This document shows, piece by piece, positions 14,676 to 25,517 of a DNA stretch of 26,567 bases. Below the pieces are notes generated by a model. The model was not told the DNA's origin, did no database searches, and saw only the letters and a list, made by a program, of their open reading frames with translations. Made by a program: the position numbers and the translations under genes. The stretch comes from an uncultured Muribaculaceae bacterium (GTDB taxonomy: Bacteria > Bacteroidota > Bacteroidia > Bacteroidales > Muribaculaceae), in contig CAKUKR010000027.1 of NCBI GenBank assembly GCA_934663645.1, forward strand, positions 1 to 26,567, read 5' to 3'. Positions within the stretch are counted from its first letter, which is position 1. Each line of letters begins with the position of its first letter.

Positions 14676-15230
14676 TCAATGCAACGGCACGTCGTCGTTC
14701 AATCCGGACATGTCCTCATCGTCATATCCGTTCTCATACGAACCAAGATCAAAGTCGTCAAAACCTTCACCAGCAATCTTTGATTCAGGCGAGGGGACAG
14801 ACAGTACATCGGGGTCAAGCTCGGAGTTTTGCTTAGGAGCGTTGCCCTTCTTCGCCGAACATTCCGGCTCTGAGAGATGCTTGCCTGTCACGATTTCTTT
14901 CAGTTCCATGAAGAATGCTCGCTCATTCAGGTTGTCAAATATGAACACCAGTTTCTGCCCTTCCTCATCGATAAGTTCATCAACCGGGGTGTCGTCCATC
15001 ATGTATATGTCGCGGTCAGATGAATTGCTTTCGGGCATTTCAAGCATGATTTCCTCCTTCTTTTCCCATTGGTCTGTGCAAGTGGCAAAACTGTCGATGT
15101 TGTCCTTGGAATAGCCTACGGAGTCAAGAATGGCGTTCCTCAGCTTAAGGAAGGTGCTGTCTGACTCGATGTCAATCACGCGGTAGAAGTTGTTCACCTC
15201 ATCGCTGACTAATTTGAATCGGTATATCAT
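14676..15230 (-). CDS. pRiA4b ORF-3-like acidic protein
   Basis: The 184-aa protein starts MIYRFKLVSDEVNNFYRVID and continues with FLKLRNAILDSVGY, then DQWEKKEEI and KLVFIFDNLNERAFFMEL. This is the fold of the plasmid pRiA4b ORF-3-like family (PF07929), although only weak family signature is visible. The last 65 residues are a low-complexity, very acidic tail (DDFDLGSYENGYDDEDMSGL). Biochemical function is unknown. It lies directly upstream of the methyltransferase gene. Confidence 0.72.
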   Translation of the reverse strand: MIYRFKLVSDEVNNFYRVIDIESDSTFLKLRNAILDSVGYSKDNIDSFATCTDQWEKKEEIMLEMPESNSSDRDIYMMDDTPVDELIDEEGQKLVFIFDNLNERAFFMELKEIVTGKHLSEPECSAKKGNAPKQNSELDPDVLSVPSPESKIAGEGFDDFDLGSYENGYDDEDMSGLNDDVPLH

Positions 15231-15391
15231 AGAATGTCGGTTAATGAAATTCGCAATGTAATGACTAAATACGGCGCAGCCGACCGCAAATGGACGGTGC
15301 TACACGTTTCACTACGCGAAGTTACATCTTTTATTGCAAATAAGCCAACTATCACACGGCATTTTCATGCGGTATGCATAGTTAATAGATG
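15231..15391. other. Intergenic region upstream of the pRiA4b-like gene
   Basis: No coding frame or RNA gene is visible here. The nearest thing to a promoter for the minus-strand gene is TACATTG (15260-15254), an imperfect -7 box without a good -33. Confidence 0.4.
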
Positions 15392-15426
15392 AAGAGGCGT
15401 TGACGCGGTTGGTGTCAACGCCTCTT
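15392..15426 (-). terminator. Terminator hairpin after ppdK
   Basis: AAGAGGCGTTGAC (15392-15404) and GTCAACGCCTCTT (15414-15426) are perfect 13-bp complements with a 9-nt loop, 23 nt after the ppdK stop. The minus-strand tail CATCTATTAAC is only weakly T-rich. Confidence 0.75.
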
Positions 15427-15449
15427 ATTTAGGGTTCGGTTGTTGTCAA

Positions 15450-18167
15450 TCAGTTTTCGACGGCAGCCTGGGCTGCTGCTACGCGGGCAATGGGCACGCG
15501 GTAGGGTGAGCAGCTCACGTAGTTCATGCCGAGGTTGGCGCAGAACTTCACGCTTGAGGGCTCGCCGCCGTGTTCGCCGCAGATGCCGACTTTGAGTTCG
15601 GGCTTGGTGGTGCGTCCCTTCTCTACGCCCATGCGGACGAGCTGGCCGACACCCTCCTGGTCGAGCACCTCAAACGGGTCAACCTTGAGGATGCCCTTCT
15701 CCTTGTAGTATTTGAGGAACTTGGGCGCGTCGTCGCGTGAGTATCCGAATGTCATCTGGGTGAGGTCATTTGTGCCGAATGAGAAGAAGTCAGCGACTTC
15801 TGCAATCTTGTCGGCGGTGAGGGCAGCACGAGGTATCTCGATCATTGTGCCCACCTTGTATGCCACACTTTCGCCACGCTCTTCAAAGACTTTGATGGCA
15901 GTCTCATTGATGACGTTGGCCTGATGCTGTATCTCTTTGAGAGTACCAACAAGCGGGATCATGATTTCGGGATATACCTTTATGCCGCGGTTCTTGCAGT
16001 TTAATGCAGCTTCGATGATAGCGCGTGACTGCATCTCTGTGATTTCGGGGTATGTGATGCCGAGACGGCAGCCGCGGTGACCGAGCATGGGGTTGAACTC
16101 TTCGAGTGAGTCAACTTTTGCCTTGACCTCTTCGAGGGTCAGGCCCATTTCTTCGGCGAGTTCCTTCTGTGTTGCAGTCTGGTGGGGCACAAACTCGTGC
16201 AACGGTGGGTCGAGGAGACGTATAGTCACACCATATCCGTCCATAGCTTCGAAGATGCCTTCGAAGTCGCTGCGCTGCATCGGGAGGAGTTTTGCAAGAG
16301 CTTGCTTGCGTCCCTCAACGTCAGAAGCAAGAATCATCTCGCGTACAGCCTTGATGCGGTCGCCCTCGAAGAACATGTGCTCTGTGCGGCAGAGGCCGAT
16401 GCCCTGTGCGCCGAAGTGGCGAGCCTGGCGAGCGTCGCGGGGTGTGTCGGCGTTGGTGCGGACGAGGCATTTTGTGTACTTGTCAGCGAGGTTCATGATA
16501 GCTGCGAAATCGCCGTCGAGTTCAGGATCAGCTGTGGGTACCGGACCGTCGTAAACCTCACCGGTTGAGCCGTTGAGTGAAATCCAGTCACCCTCCTTGT
16601 ATACCTTGCCCTTCATTTCGAGGGTCTTTGCCTTGTAGTCGACGATGATGTCACCGGCGCCGGAAACGCAGCACTTGCCCATGCCGCGAGCGACAACGGC
16701 AGCGTGTGATGTCATGCCGCCGCGCATGGTGAGGATGCCCTGAGCGACAGCCATACCACGGAGGTCTTCGGGAGAAGTCTCGATGCGGACGAGGACAACT
16801 TTCTTCTTCTTTTCAGCCCATGCCTCAGCGTCGTCAGCCTGGAACACAATCTGGCCGGCAGCAGCACCCGGAGATGCGGGGAGACCCTTGACCATGACTG
16901 TGGCACGCTTGAGCGCATCCTTGTCAAATACGGGGTGGAGAAGCTCGTCGAGCTTGTTAGGCTCCATGCGGAGCAGGCAGGTCTTCTCGTCGATTTCGCC
17001 GGCACGGAGGAGATCCATGGCTATCTTGACCATTGCGGCGCCGGTGCGCTTGCCGTTACGGGTCTGGAGCATCCAGAGCTTGCCGTCCTGGATAGTGAAC
17101 TCCATGTCCTGCATATCCTTGTAGTAGTCTTCGAGACGGTGTGCGATGGCGATAAGCTCGGCTGCGCAAGTCGGCATGGACTCTTCGAGTGAGGGATATT
17201 TCGATGCGCGTTCCTCCTCGGAGATGTTCTGCATCTTGGCCCAGCGGCGTGAACCCTCAATTGTAATCTGCTGCGGTGTGCGCACGCCGGCAACCACATC
17301 CTCGCCCTGAGCGTTGATGAGGTATTCGCCGTTGAACATGTTCTCTCCGGTAGCAGCGTCGCGGCTGAAGGCAACGCCAGTAGCGGAGTTGTTGCCCATG
17401 TTGCCGTATACCATAGCCTGAACGTTGACGGCGGTACCCCATTCCTCGGGTATCTGGTTCATGCGGCGGTAGATGATGGCACGCTCGTTCATCCAGCTGT
17501 CGAACACGGCGCAGATGCCGCCCCAGAGCTGTTCCCATGCAGACTCGGGGAAGTCCTTGCCGGTGTACTCCTTGACAGCGGCCTTGAAACGCTTAACGAG
17601 CTCCTTGAGGTCTTCAACTTCGAGTTCGTTGTCAAACTTGATGCCTTTCTCCTCTTTGACCTTGTCCATGATAGCCTCAAAGGGGTCAATGTCGGTCTTG
17701 CTCTGCGGCTTCATGCCGAGGACGACATCTCCATACATCTGGACGAAGCGGCGGTAGCTGTCCCAAGCGAAGCGGGGGTTGCCGCTTCGCTTTGCCATGG
17801 TCTCGACTGTAGCGTCGTTCATGCCCAGGTTGAGGACAGTGTCCATCATGCCAGGCATAGAAGCGCGTGCGCCGGAACGGACAGAGACGAGCAGCGGGTT
17901 GCTGGAATCGTCAAACTTGTTGCCCGTGAGGTTTTCGATGTGTGCAATGGCAGCCTTGACATCATTCTTGATGTCAGCAACCACCTTATCTCGGCCGTAC
18001 TGGGTGTATTCCGTGCAGACTTCCGTAGTGATGGTAAATCCCGGGGGTACCGGCATACCAAGAAGGTTCATCTCGGCCAGGTTGGCACCCTTGCCTCCGA
18101 GAAGGTTTCGCATGGCGGCATTGCCTTCGGCTTTTCCGTCGCCAAATGTATAAACTTTCTTTGACAT
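15450..18167 (-). CDS. ppdK: Pyruvate, phosphate dikinase
   Basis: The 905-aa enzyme interconverts pyruvate, ATP and phosphate with phosphoenolpyruvate, AMP and diphosphate. Domains in order: ATP-grasp nucleotide-binding region (GGKGANLAEMNLLGMPVPPG near 24-43, SVRSGARASMPGMMDT near 95-110); swivelling phosphohistidine domain with H488 in GGMTSHAAVVARGMG; C-terminal PEP/pyruvate TIM barrel with GFGTNDLTQ-like FSFGTNDLTQ and the acid/base C863 in CGEHGGEP. The TSH sequence keeps Thr486, the residue phosphorylated by PPDK regulatory proteins in other organisms; no regulator gene is in the window. Length is slightly above the 874 aa of the Clostridium enzyme. It is monocistronic, divergent from rlmD. 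In anaerobes it works in either glycolytic or gluconeogenic direction. Confidence 0.97.
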   Translation of the reverse strand: MSKKVYTFGDGKAEGNAAMRNLLGGKGANLAEMNLLGMPVPPGFTITTEVCTEYTQYGRDKVVADIKNDVKAAIAHIENLTGNKFDDSSNPLLVSVRSGARASMPGMMDTVLNLGMNDATVETMAKRSGNPRFAWDSYRRFVQMYGDVVLGMKPQSKTDIDPFEAIMDKVKEEKGIKFDNELEVEDLKELVKRFKAAVKEYTGKDFPESAWEQLWGGICAVFDSWMNERAIIYRRMNQIPEEWGTAVNVQAMVYGNMGNNSATGVAFSRDAATGENMFNGEYLINAQGEDVVAGVRTPQQITIEGSRRWAKMQNISEEERASKYPSLEESMPTCAAELIAIAHRLEDYYKDMQDMEFTIQDGKLWMLQTRNGKRTGAAMVKIAMDLLRAGEIDEKTCLLRMEPNKLDELLHPVFDKDALKRATVMVKGLPASPGAAAGQIVFQADDAEAWAEKKKKVVLVRIETSPEDLRGMAVAQGILTMRGGMTSHAAVVARGMGKCCVSGAGDIIVDYKAKTLEMKGKVYKEGDWISLNGSTGEVYDGPVPTADPELDGDFAAIMNLADKYTKCLVRTNADTPRDARQARHFGAQGIGLCRTEHMFFEGDRIKAVREMILASDVEGRKQALAKLLPMQRSDFEGIFEAMDGYGVTIRLLDPPLHEFVPHQTATQKELAEEMGLTLEEVKAKVDSLEEFNPMLGHRGCRLGITYPEITEMQSRAIIEAALNCKNRGIKVYPEIMIPLVGTLKEIQHQANVINETAIKVFEERGESVAYKVGTMIEIPRAALTADKIAEVADFFSFGTNDLTQMTFGYSRDDAPKFLKYYKEKGILKVDPFEVLDQEGVGQLVRMGVEKGRTTKPELKVGICGEHGGEPSSVKFCANLGMNYVSCSPYRVPIARVAAAQAAVEN

Positions 18168-18260
18168 GTGAATAATAAATATTATATTTATGAAAGTACT
18201 TTATGTCGTGTTCAAACTATGCTACCGGGGAGTTCTCAACAGCCCGATATTTTGTGGGTG

Positions 18261-18268
18261 CAAATATA
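18261..18268 (-). promoter_or_regulatory. -7 promoter element of ppdK
   Basis: TATATTTG on the minus strand fits TAnnTTTG and would give a leader of about 85-90 nt. No clear -33 TTG is found. It lies only 22 bp from the rlmD -7 box on the other strand. Confidence 0.55.
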
Positions 18269-18290
18269 GCAATTAAAACCGTAAGTTTAG

Positions 18291-18298
18291 TAACTTTG
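18291..18298 (+). promoter_or_regulatory. -7 promoter element of rlmD
   Basis: TAACTTTG matches the -7 consensus. The rlmD ATG begins only 20 nt downstream of the box, so the 5' leader would be about 12-15 nt. No clear -33 is visible, and the upstream DNA overlaps the ppdK promoter. Confidence 0.6.
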
Positions 18299-18318
18299 CA
18301 GCCTAAAAATGACACGGA

Positions 18319-19773
18319 ATGGGTAGAAGAAAGCGATTATTGCCCTTATTGGAGGGTTTGACTATAAATTCAGTGGCAGCGGAGGGAAAATCCGTTGCAC
18401 GGGCGAAGCTGTCGCCGGATGCAGAAAGGGAGTTGGTTATATTTATTCCCTACGGCGCTCCAGGCGATGTGGCTGACGTGCAGATAGACCGCAAGAAACA
18501 TAGTTTTGCAGAAGGCCACATTGTGCAGTTGCATGAGAAGTCCCAGATGCGAGTCGAGCCGAAGTGCCGGCATTTCGGTGTCTGCGGCGGTTGCCGCTGG
18601 CAGCACATAACATACGCCGGGCAGCTGGAGTTCAAGCGGCAGCAAGTGGTAGATGCCCTCACGCGCATAGGCAAGGTCGAGTTTCCGAGGGTCAACGAGA
18701 CACTCGGCTCGGAGAAGGTGTTTGAATACCGCAACAAGATGGAGTACACGTTCTCGCACAAGAAATGGCGCACTTGGGAGGAAGTGAAGTCCGGCCGTGA
18801 GTTTGAGGACACCAGCAACGCGCTTGGCTTCCATATACAAGGGGCGTTTGACAAGGTGCTGCACATCGACGAGTGTCTCCTGCAATGCGCGCAGGGCAAC
18901 GAGATACGTAATGCGCTGTTTGCATACGCCGAGGAGCAAGGACTGCGGTTCTATGATATAAAAGGTAACACTGGCGACTTGCGCACGGTGATGATACGCA
19001 CAGCCTCGACGGGCGAAACGATGGTCTGCGTCGTGTTCGGCGATGCGGAGCAGGCTGTAGTGACCAGCGTAATGCAGATGTTGGCAGACCGTTTCCCGGA
19101 TATTGCATCGCTGGTGTATGTACTCAACACAAAGGCCAACGATACGATTTCCGACCTCGAAGTCCACACGTTCCGTGGCAATGACTATATAGAGGAGGAG
19201 ATGGAAGGGCTGCGTTACCGCGTCAACGCAAAGTCGTTTTACCAAACCAATTCGGAACAGGCATACGCCTTATACAAGGTGGCACGCCGTTTTGCCGGTC
19301 TTGACGGCAGCGACTCATCGGCAGCGAACAAGACTGTCTATGACCTGTACACAGGTGCTGGCACAATAGCCAATTTCGTAGCCCGCAATGCCGGCAAGGT
19401 TGTGGGCATAGAGTATGTGCCGGAGGCGATAGAGGATGCCAAGCTGAACTCTCGTGTCAATGGTATCACCAACACGCTGTTCTATGCGGGCGACATGAAG
19501 GATGTGCTTACTGAAGAGTTCGTTGCCGAACACGGCCACCCCGATGTGATGATAATAGACCCGCCGCGAGCCGGCATGCACGAGGATGTAGTCAAGGTGA
19601 TACGCGGAGCGTCACCGGAGGTGATAGTCTACGTAAGCTGCAACCCTGCCACACAGGCGCGTGACCTCGCGCTGCTCGATGATATGTACCGTATCACAGA
19701 CGTGCAGCCAGTCGATATGTTTCCACACACGCACCATGTGGAGAATGTTGTGCGCATGGTGCGGCGCAACTGA
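18319..19773 (+). CDS. rlmD: 23S rRNA (uracil-C5)-methyltransferase, RlmD family
   Basis: The 484-aa product methylates a uracil of 23S rRNA (U1939 in E. coli numbering for RlmD) using SAM. The N-terminal TRAM domain (about 10-75, GLTINSVAAEGKSVARAK) is followed by an iron-sulfur cluster motif C83-x5-C89-x2-C92 (CRHFGVCGGC), with a fourth Cys at 186 or 190 in DECLLQC. The Rossmann methyltransferase part has YDLYTGAGTIANFVA, the DPPRAG motif and the catalytic C441 in VYVSCNPATQ. RlmCD or TrmA relatives share this architecture, so the exact uracil is inferred. The ATG at 18319 matches family N-termini. Confidence 0.92.
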   Translation: MGRRKRLLPLLEGLTINSVAAEGKSVARAKLSPDAERELVIFIPYGAPGDVADVQIDRKKHSFAEGHIVQLHEKSQMRVEPKCRHFGVCGGCRWQHITYAGQLEFKRQQVVDALTRIGKVEFPRVNETLGSEKVFEYRNKMEYTFSHKKWRTWEEVKSGREFEDTSNALGFHIQGAFDKVLHIDECLLQCAQGNEIRNALFAYAEEQGLRFYDIKGNTGDLRTVMIRTASTGETMVCVVFGDAEQAVVTSVMQMLADRFPDIASLVYVLNTKANDTISDLEVHTFRGNDYIEEEMEGLRYRVNAKSFYQTNSEQAYALYKVARRFAGLDGSDSSAANKTVYDLYTGAGTIANFVARNAGKVVGIEYVPEAIEDAKLNSRVNGITNTLFYAGDMKDVLTEEFVAEHGHPDVMIIDPPRAGMHEDVVKVIRGASPEVIVYVSCNPATQARDLALLDDMYRITDVQPVDMFPHTHHVENVVRMVRRN

Positions 19774-19783
19774 AGCATGCAAG

Positions 19784-20545
19784 TCAGAAAGTGAGGAACG
19801 GCGCGTCGTTGCCGCGTTCCCACTCGCCGGGTACTACTTGCTCGAAGTTGAATTTGGCGATGCCGAGGTCAACAGGCGTGAAGCCTGTCATATTCGGCAC
19901 AAATGCATGATATGTCCCGTCGGCGTCAACACGGATGCGGACGGGGCGTTTGTTCATGGCGGACGGGGCACACGCTATGGCTTCAAGACCGTAAGCGAGC
20001 TTCGGACAGGCTTTTGTCGCTTCATCAAATGACATACCCGACTTGGCTGTATCGAAAAAATCAACTGCGGTCATCTTGCGGCGATGCGAAAACGAGCGTA
20101 TCAGCCTGTCGCCAAACCGTTTGCCGTTGGCATCAGATGAGTGTCCGACGGCAATGATGAACACTGTCTTTTCCCCAGCGCGAGTCTGAACAGGCAGGTT
20201 CTGTGCCGAGAATGTGCCGCCTATGAAACATGAGCCAAGACCATGAACAGTTGCAGTCATAGCTGCTTTTTGCCCCGCGTAGCCGGCTGTCTCGTATGCG
20301 TTGGCAACAGCAGTATCCATGACAGCGGCAATGTAGTTGCGGACATTGCGGAATATGCCATAGCTGCCGAAACGGCCGCGAAACGGAGTGTCATCGCCAG
20401 TGATGAGTTGGAAGCGAGTTCCGGGAAGGTATGAGTTGATTTCAGATATAGCAGCGCGCAGTGCGTTTGTTTCACGGTCGGAAAGCGGCTCGTCAGTGTA
20501 TGAGCGCACGGAATGGCGCGACTTCAGTTGCTCTAACGTGTACAT
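19784..20545 (-). CDS. Nitroreductase-family flavoprotein
   Basis: The 253-aa product resembles the putative nitroreductase group typified by Thermotoga TM1586 (PF14512). MYTLEQLKSRHSVRSYTDEP gives the FMN-contacting R-H-S near residues 9-11; GSYGIFRNVRNYIAAVM, a GLGSCFIGGTF stretch and KLAYGLEAIACAPSAMNKRP follow. The substrate is unknown. I use the ATG at 20545 because it opens the family N-terminus. The frame is also open upstream to an ATG at 20614 whose A is the last base of the hutH TGA, which would add 23 residues, but those are encoded by a terminator-like hairpin. It is convergent with rlmD, 10 nt apart, and last in the hut direction. Confidence 0.82.
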   Translation of the reverse strand: MYTLEQLKSRHSVRSYTDEPLSDRETNALRAAISEINSYLPGTRFQLITGDDTPFRGRFGSYGIFRNVRNYIAAVMDTAVANAYETAGYAGQKAAMTATVHGLGSCFIGGTFSAQNLPVQTRAGEKTVFIIAVGHSSDANGKRFGDRLIRSFSHRRKMTAVDFFDTAKSGMSFDEATKACPKLAYGLEAIACAPSAMNKRPVRIRVDADGTYHAFVPNMTGFTPVDLGIAKFNFEQVVPGEWERGNDAPFLTF

Positions 20546-20554
20546 AAAAGGTGA

Positions 20555-20595
20555 AATGAAAAGGGGAGGGAATGCCGGTTGCGGCAAACCCTCCC
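20555..20595 (-). terminator. Intrinsic terminator between hutH and the nitroreductase gene
   Basis: GGGAGGG (20564-20570) pairs with CCCTCCC (20589-20595), and the interior TGCC/GGCA (20573-20576, 20583-20586) extends the stem. On the minus strand the stem is followed by TTTTCATTTCA, a reasonable T-tract. It lies 18 nt after the hutH stop and just before the nitroreductase ATG. Confidence 0.65.
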
Positions 20596-20613
20596 ATGGT
20601 TGTTTATGTGTCA

Positions 20614-22134
20614 TCAATCCTCGTCAGATGCGGGGATGCTGATGTCGAATGAGTCGAGGAACTTCATTGTAGCCTCTATGTAGTCGGTCATCACAACGTC
20701 GTCCTCCACGAAGGGAACAGTCTTGCGGTATTCAGCCATCACCGTTTCGATGTAGGGCGAGGACTTCAGCGGACGGCGGAACTCGAGAGCCTGAGCTGCG
20801 TTCATGAGTTCGATAGCAGCTATGTACTTCAGGTTGGAGATTATCTTGTGAAGTTTGGTAGCGGCATTCGCACCCATTGACACGAGGTCTTCCTGACCGT
20901 TTGAGCTGACGATAGAGTCACATGAAGCGGGCCAAGCATACATCTTGTTCTGGCTGACCATTGATGCGGCAGCGTACTGCGGTATCATGAAGCCGGAGTT
21001 CAAGCCGGGCTTTGCCACCAGGAACTCGGGCAGTTCGCGCAGGCCGAGGATGAGCTGTGCCACACGACGTTCGGAAATGTTGCCGAGTTCGTGGAGAGCC
21101 ACGCCCATATAGTCGAATATCAGCGCAATCGGTTCGCCGTGGAAGTTACCTCCGGAGATTACGAGGTCTTCATCGGGGAATACCGTGGGGTTGTCAGTCA
21201 CAGAGTTGATTTCAGTGTGGAGCACTTCGGTGACATGCCACATAGCATCCTTCACTGCGCCGTGTACCTGCGGAATGCAGCGGAACGAGTAGGGGTCTTG
21301 CACGTGCTTCTTCTCGCGGGCGATGATTTCGCTGCCCTTGAGCAAAGCGCGGAACACGCGGCCGGTCTCAATCTGTCCGCGATGCGGGCGTACCTGCTGT
21401 ATCTGTTTCCAGAACGGCTCGATGCGTCCGTCGAAAGCTTCGAGTGAAATTGCGCCGAAAAGGTCGAAGCAGTTCACCAGATGCCAGCCGTCGATGAGAG
21501 CCTTGATGCCGTTTGAACTCATGAACTGAGTGCCGTTGAGGAGGGCAAGACCTTCCTTTGATTTCAGCTTGATAGGATTCCAGCCGAAGATGTTGAGAGC
21601 CTCCTTGCCGCTTATTTTCTTGCCCTTGTACATCACATACCCCTCACCGATGAGCGGGAGGAACAGGTTGGCGAGAGGTGCAAGGTCGCCTGATGCTCCG
21701 AGCGAGCCACGGTCGTAGACTACCGGGAGAATGTCATTGTTGTAGAAATCAAGTATGCGCTGTACTGTCTCGACCTGCACGCCGCTGAAGCCCATAGAGA
21801 GGGCATGAGCCTTGAGCATGAGCATGAGCTTGACCACAACGCCGTCAACCGGTGTGCCGACGCTGCAAGAGTGGCTCTTCACGAGGTTCTCCTGAAGAGT
21901 GGAGAGTTCCTCGCGAGAGATGTGCTTGTTGCACAGCGAGCCGAAACCGGTAGTCACACCGTATATTGGAGCACCGTTCTCATCGGTCTTGCGGTCGAGG
22001 TATTCGCGGCAATGCTTGATTTTTTCGATAGCGGACTGGCCGAGCGTCAGCTTGACGTTTTCACGCAATATGCGCTCGATCAGGTCGTATGTCAATTGGC
22101 TTGAGCCAATCTCGTATGTACCGTTCTTAATCAT
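20614..22134 (-). CDS. hutH: Histidine ammonia-lyase
   Basis: The 506-aa enzyme deaminates L-histidine to trans-urocanate and ammonia, the first step of histidine degradation. The Ala-Ser-Gly triad that cyclises to the MIO cofactor is at 147-149 in GASGDLAPLANLFLP, and the catalytic tyrosine is Y59 in YGVTTGFGSL. SMGANAATKLHKIISN and SSNGQEDLVSMG near 410-440 are conserved in HAL. Length is typical. I start at MIKNGTYEIG (ATG at 22134), because the 21 upstream codons lie in the gap after hutI and look non-coding. It is the third gene of hutU-hutI-hutH, 28 nt after hutI. Confidence 0.96.
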   Translation of the reverse strand: MIKNGTYEIGSSQLTYDLIERILRENVKLTLGQSAIEKIKHCREYLDRKTDENGAPIYGVTTGFGSLCNKHISREELSTLQENLVKSHSCSVGTPVDGVVVKLMLMLKAHALSMGFSGVQVETVQRILDFYNNDILPVVYDRGSLGASGDLAPLANLFLPLIGEGYVMYKGKKISGKEALNIFGWNPIKLKSKEGLALLNGTQFMSSNGIKALIDGWHLVNCFDLFGAISLEAFDGRIEPFWKQIQQVRPHRGQIETGRVFRALLKGSEIIAREKKHVQDPYSFRCIPQVHGAVKDAMWHVTEVLHTEINSVTDNPTVFPDEDLVISGGNFHGEPIALIFDYMGVALHELGNISERRVAQLILGLRELPEFLVAKPGLNSGFMIPQYAAASMVSQNKMYAWPASCDSIVSSNGQEDLVSMGANAATKLHKIISNLKYIAAIELMNAAQALEFRRPLKSSPYIETVMAEYRKTVPFVEDDVVMTDYIEATMKFLDSFDISIPASDED

Positions 22135-22162
22135 ATATTTGAGTGTTGTATTGTCTGTTGTG

Positions 22163-23413
22163 TTACTGTTTGTCGTTTTCAGCCACGACACACCCATTGT
22201 GAATTGTCGTCGCCACGCAGTTCATGCCTACATAGTAGGGCAGCATACGGTAGTTATCGAAATGCAGCATCACCATGTCGGCAGCCTTCCCCTCTTCGAT
22301 TGAGCCAATAGTGTCAGCCATCCCCACAGCAGCCGCACCGTTGAGTGTCAGTGCTGTAATGATTTCCTCAATCGACATGTTCATATAAATGCGGGCAAGT
22401 GCGATAGTCAATGGAATAGAACCAGACAGGCAGGAACCGGGGTTGAGGTCGGTGGCAAGGGCAACTGCTCCGTCAGCGTCAATGAACTTGCGAGCAGGAG
22501 CATAAGGCTCACGAAGAGTGAACGCAGTCAGCGGCAAGAGGGTAGCCACGACACCGGCTCGTGCCATGTCCGCAACACCCTTGTCTGAAACGTGAAGCAG
22601 GTGGTCCGCTGAAAGAGCTCCAAGTTCAGCCGACAGTTCGGCGCCGCCAAGCGTGACGATCTCGTCAGCGTGGAGCTTGATGTCATATCCCATTTCGCGA
22701 GCAGCGAGCAACAAGCGGCGAGAGTCCTCAATCTCAAACACGTTCTTCTCGCAGAATATGTCACAGTTGCGAGCCTTGTCCTTGAAACGCGGCAGCATCT
22801 CGCGGATTATCAGGTCAACGTATTCGGCAGTGCGGCCTTTGTACTCCTTGGGGACTGCGTGCGCACCGAGGAATGTCGGCACTACATTGAGGCACTGCCC
22901 GGGCTTGCTGGCCAGACGGTTTATCACATCGAGCTGTTTCTCTTCTGTCTCAACATTGAGCCCGTATCCGCTTTTGGCCTCGACCGTAGTAACGCCCATG
23001 CGGCTCATGCGGTTGATGAACCACTGCGCGTTCTCCTCGAGTGTAGCGGCATCGGTGTCGCGAGTAGCGTTGACAGTTGACTGTATGCCGCCTCCGCGCT
23101 GCATGATAGACATGTAGCTCTCGCCGTTCATGCGCCACTCGAACTCGTCAGGACGGAAGCCGCCGAACACGAGGTGGGTATGCGAGTCCACAAAACCAGG
23201 GAGCAATACTTTGCCGCCAGCATCGATTACGTTATAGCCAGCAGTGTCAGCGACAGGGCAACCTGCAGTCGTGCCGACGTATGCTATCTTGCCATCGGCG
23301 GCGACAACGCATCCGTCCTCAATGACTGTGACCTTGCCCATATCCTTGCCCTTCAGAGCCTTGCTGCCCTTCGGGGTGACGACAGTCGCGTGTTTGATTA
23401 TCATGTTCTGCAT
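22163..23413 (-). CDS. hutI: Imidazolonepropionase
   Basis: The 416-aa metallo-hydrolase opens 4-imidazolone-5-propanoate to N-formimino-L-glutamate, the third step of histidine degradation. The amidohydrolase metal motif HTH (78-80) lies in LPGFVDSHTHLVFGG. Other family segments are SYMSIMQRGGGIQSTV, VEAKSGYGLN, FLGAHAVPKEYKG and CEKNVFE, with the late metal Asp in LATDLNPGS. The start MQNMIIKHATVVTP matches the family start position; MIIKH three codons later (23404) is an alternative. It begins 25 nt after the hutU stop. Confidence 0.96.
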   Translation of the reverse strand: MQNMIIKHATVVTPKGSKALKGKDMGKVTVIEDGCVVAADGKIAYVGTTAGCPVADTAGYNVIDAGGKVLLPGFVDSHTHLVFGGFRPDEFEWRMNGESYMSIMQRGGGIQSTVNATRDTDAATLEENAQWFINRMSRMGVTTVEAKSGYGLNVETEEKQLDVINRLASKPGQCLNVVPTFLGAHAVPKEYKGRTAEYVDLIIREMLPRFKDKARNCDIFCEKNVFEIEDSRRLLLAAREMGYDIKLHADEIVTLGGAELSAELGALSADHLLHVSDKGVADMARAGVVATLLPLTAFTLREPYAPARKFIDADGAVALATDLNPGSCLSGSIPLTIALARIYMNMSIEEIITALTLNGAAAVGMADTIGSIEEGKAADMVMLHFDNYRMLPYYVGMNCVATTIHNGCVVAENDKQ

Positions 23414-23438
23414 ATCGTGCTGAATTTGATATGTAGGA

Positions 23439-25436
<1,998 letters not shown>

Positions 25437-25484
25437 GGTAGTTGTATGTTTGTTGTAGGTCCTGTAGACCGTAAGATTTTACTG

Positions 25485-25492
25485 CAAAGGTA
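25485..25492 (-). promoter_or_regulatory. -7 promoter element of the hut operon
   Basis: TACCTTTG on the minus strand matches TAnnTTTG; predicted transcription start is near 25479, about 43 nt before hutU. No -33 TTTG or TTG lies at the expected distance, which suggests activator dependence. Confidence 0.62.
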
Positions 25493-25517
25493 ATATAAAA
25501 ACCGGGATGATGCGTAC

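Noticed and set aside
18370..19245. 291-codon open frame antisense to rlmD
   Set aside because: It lies wholly within a well-conserved rlmD coding region and shows no recognisable domain; a codon-bias shadow.
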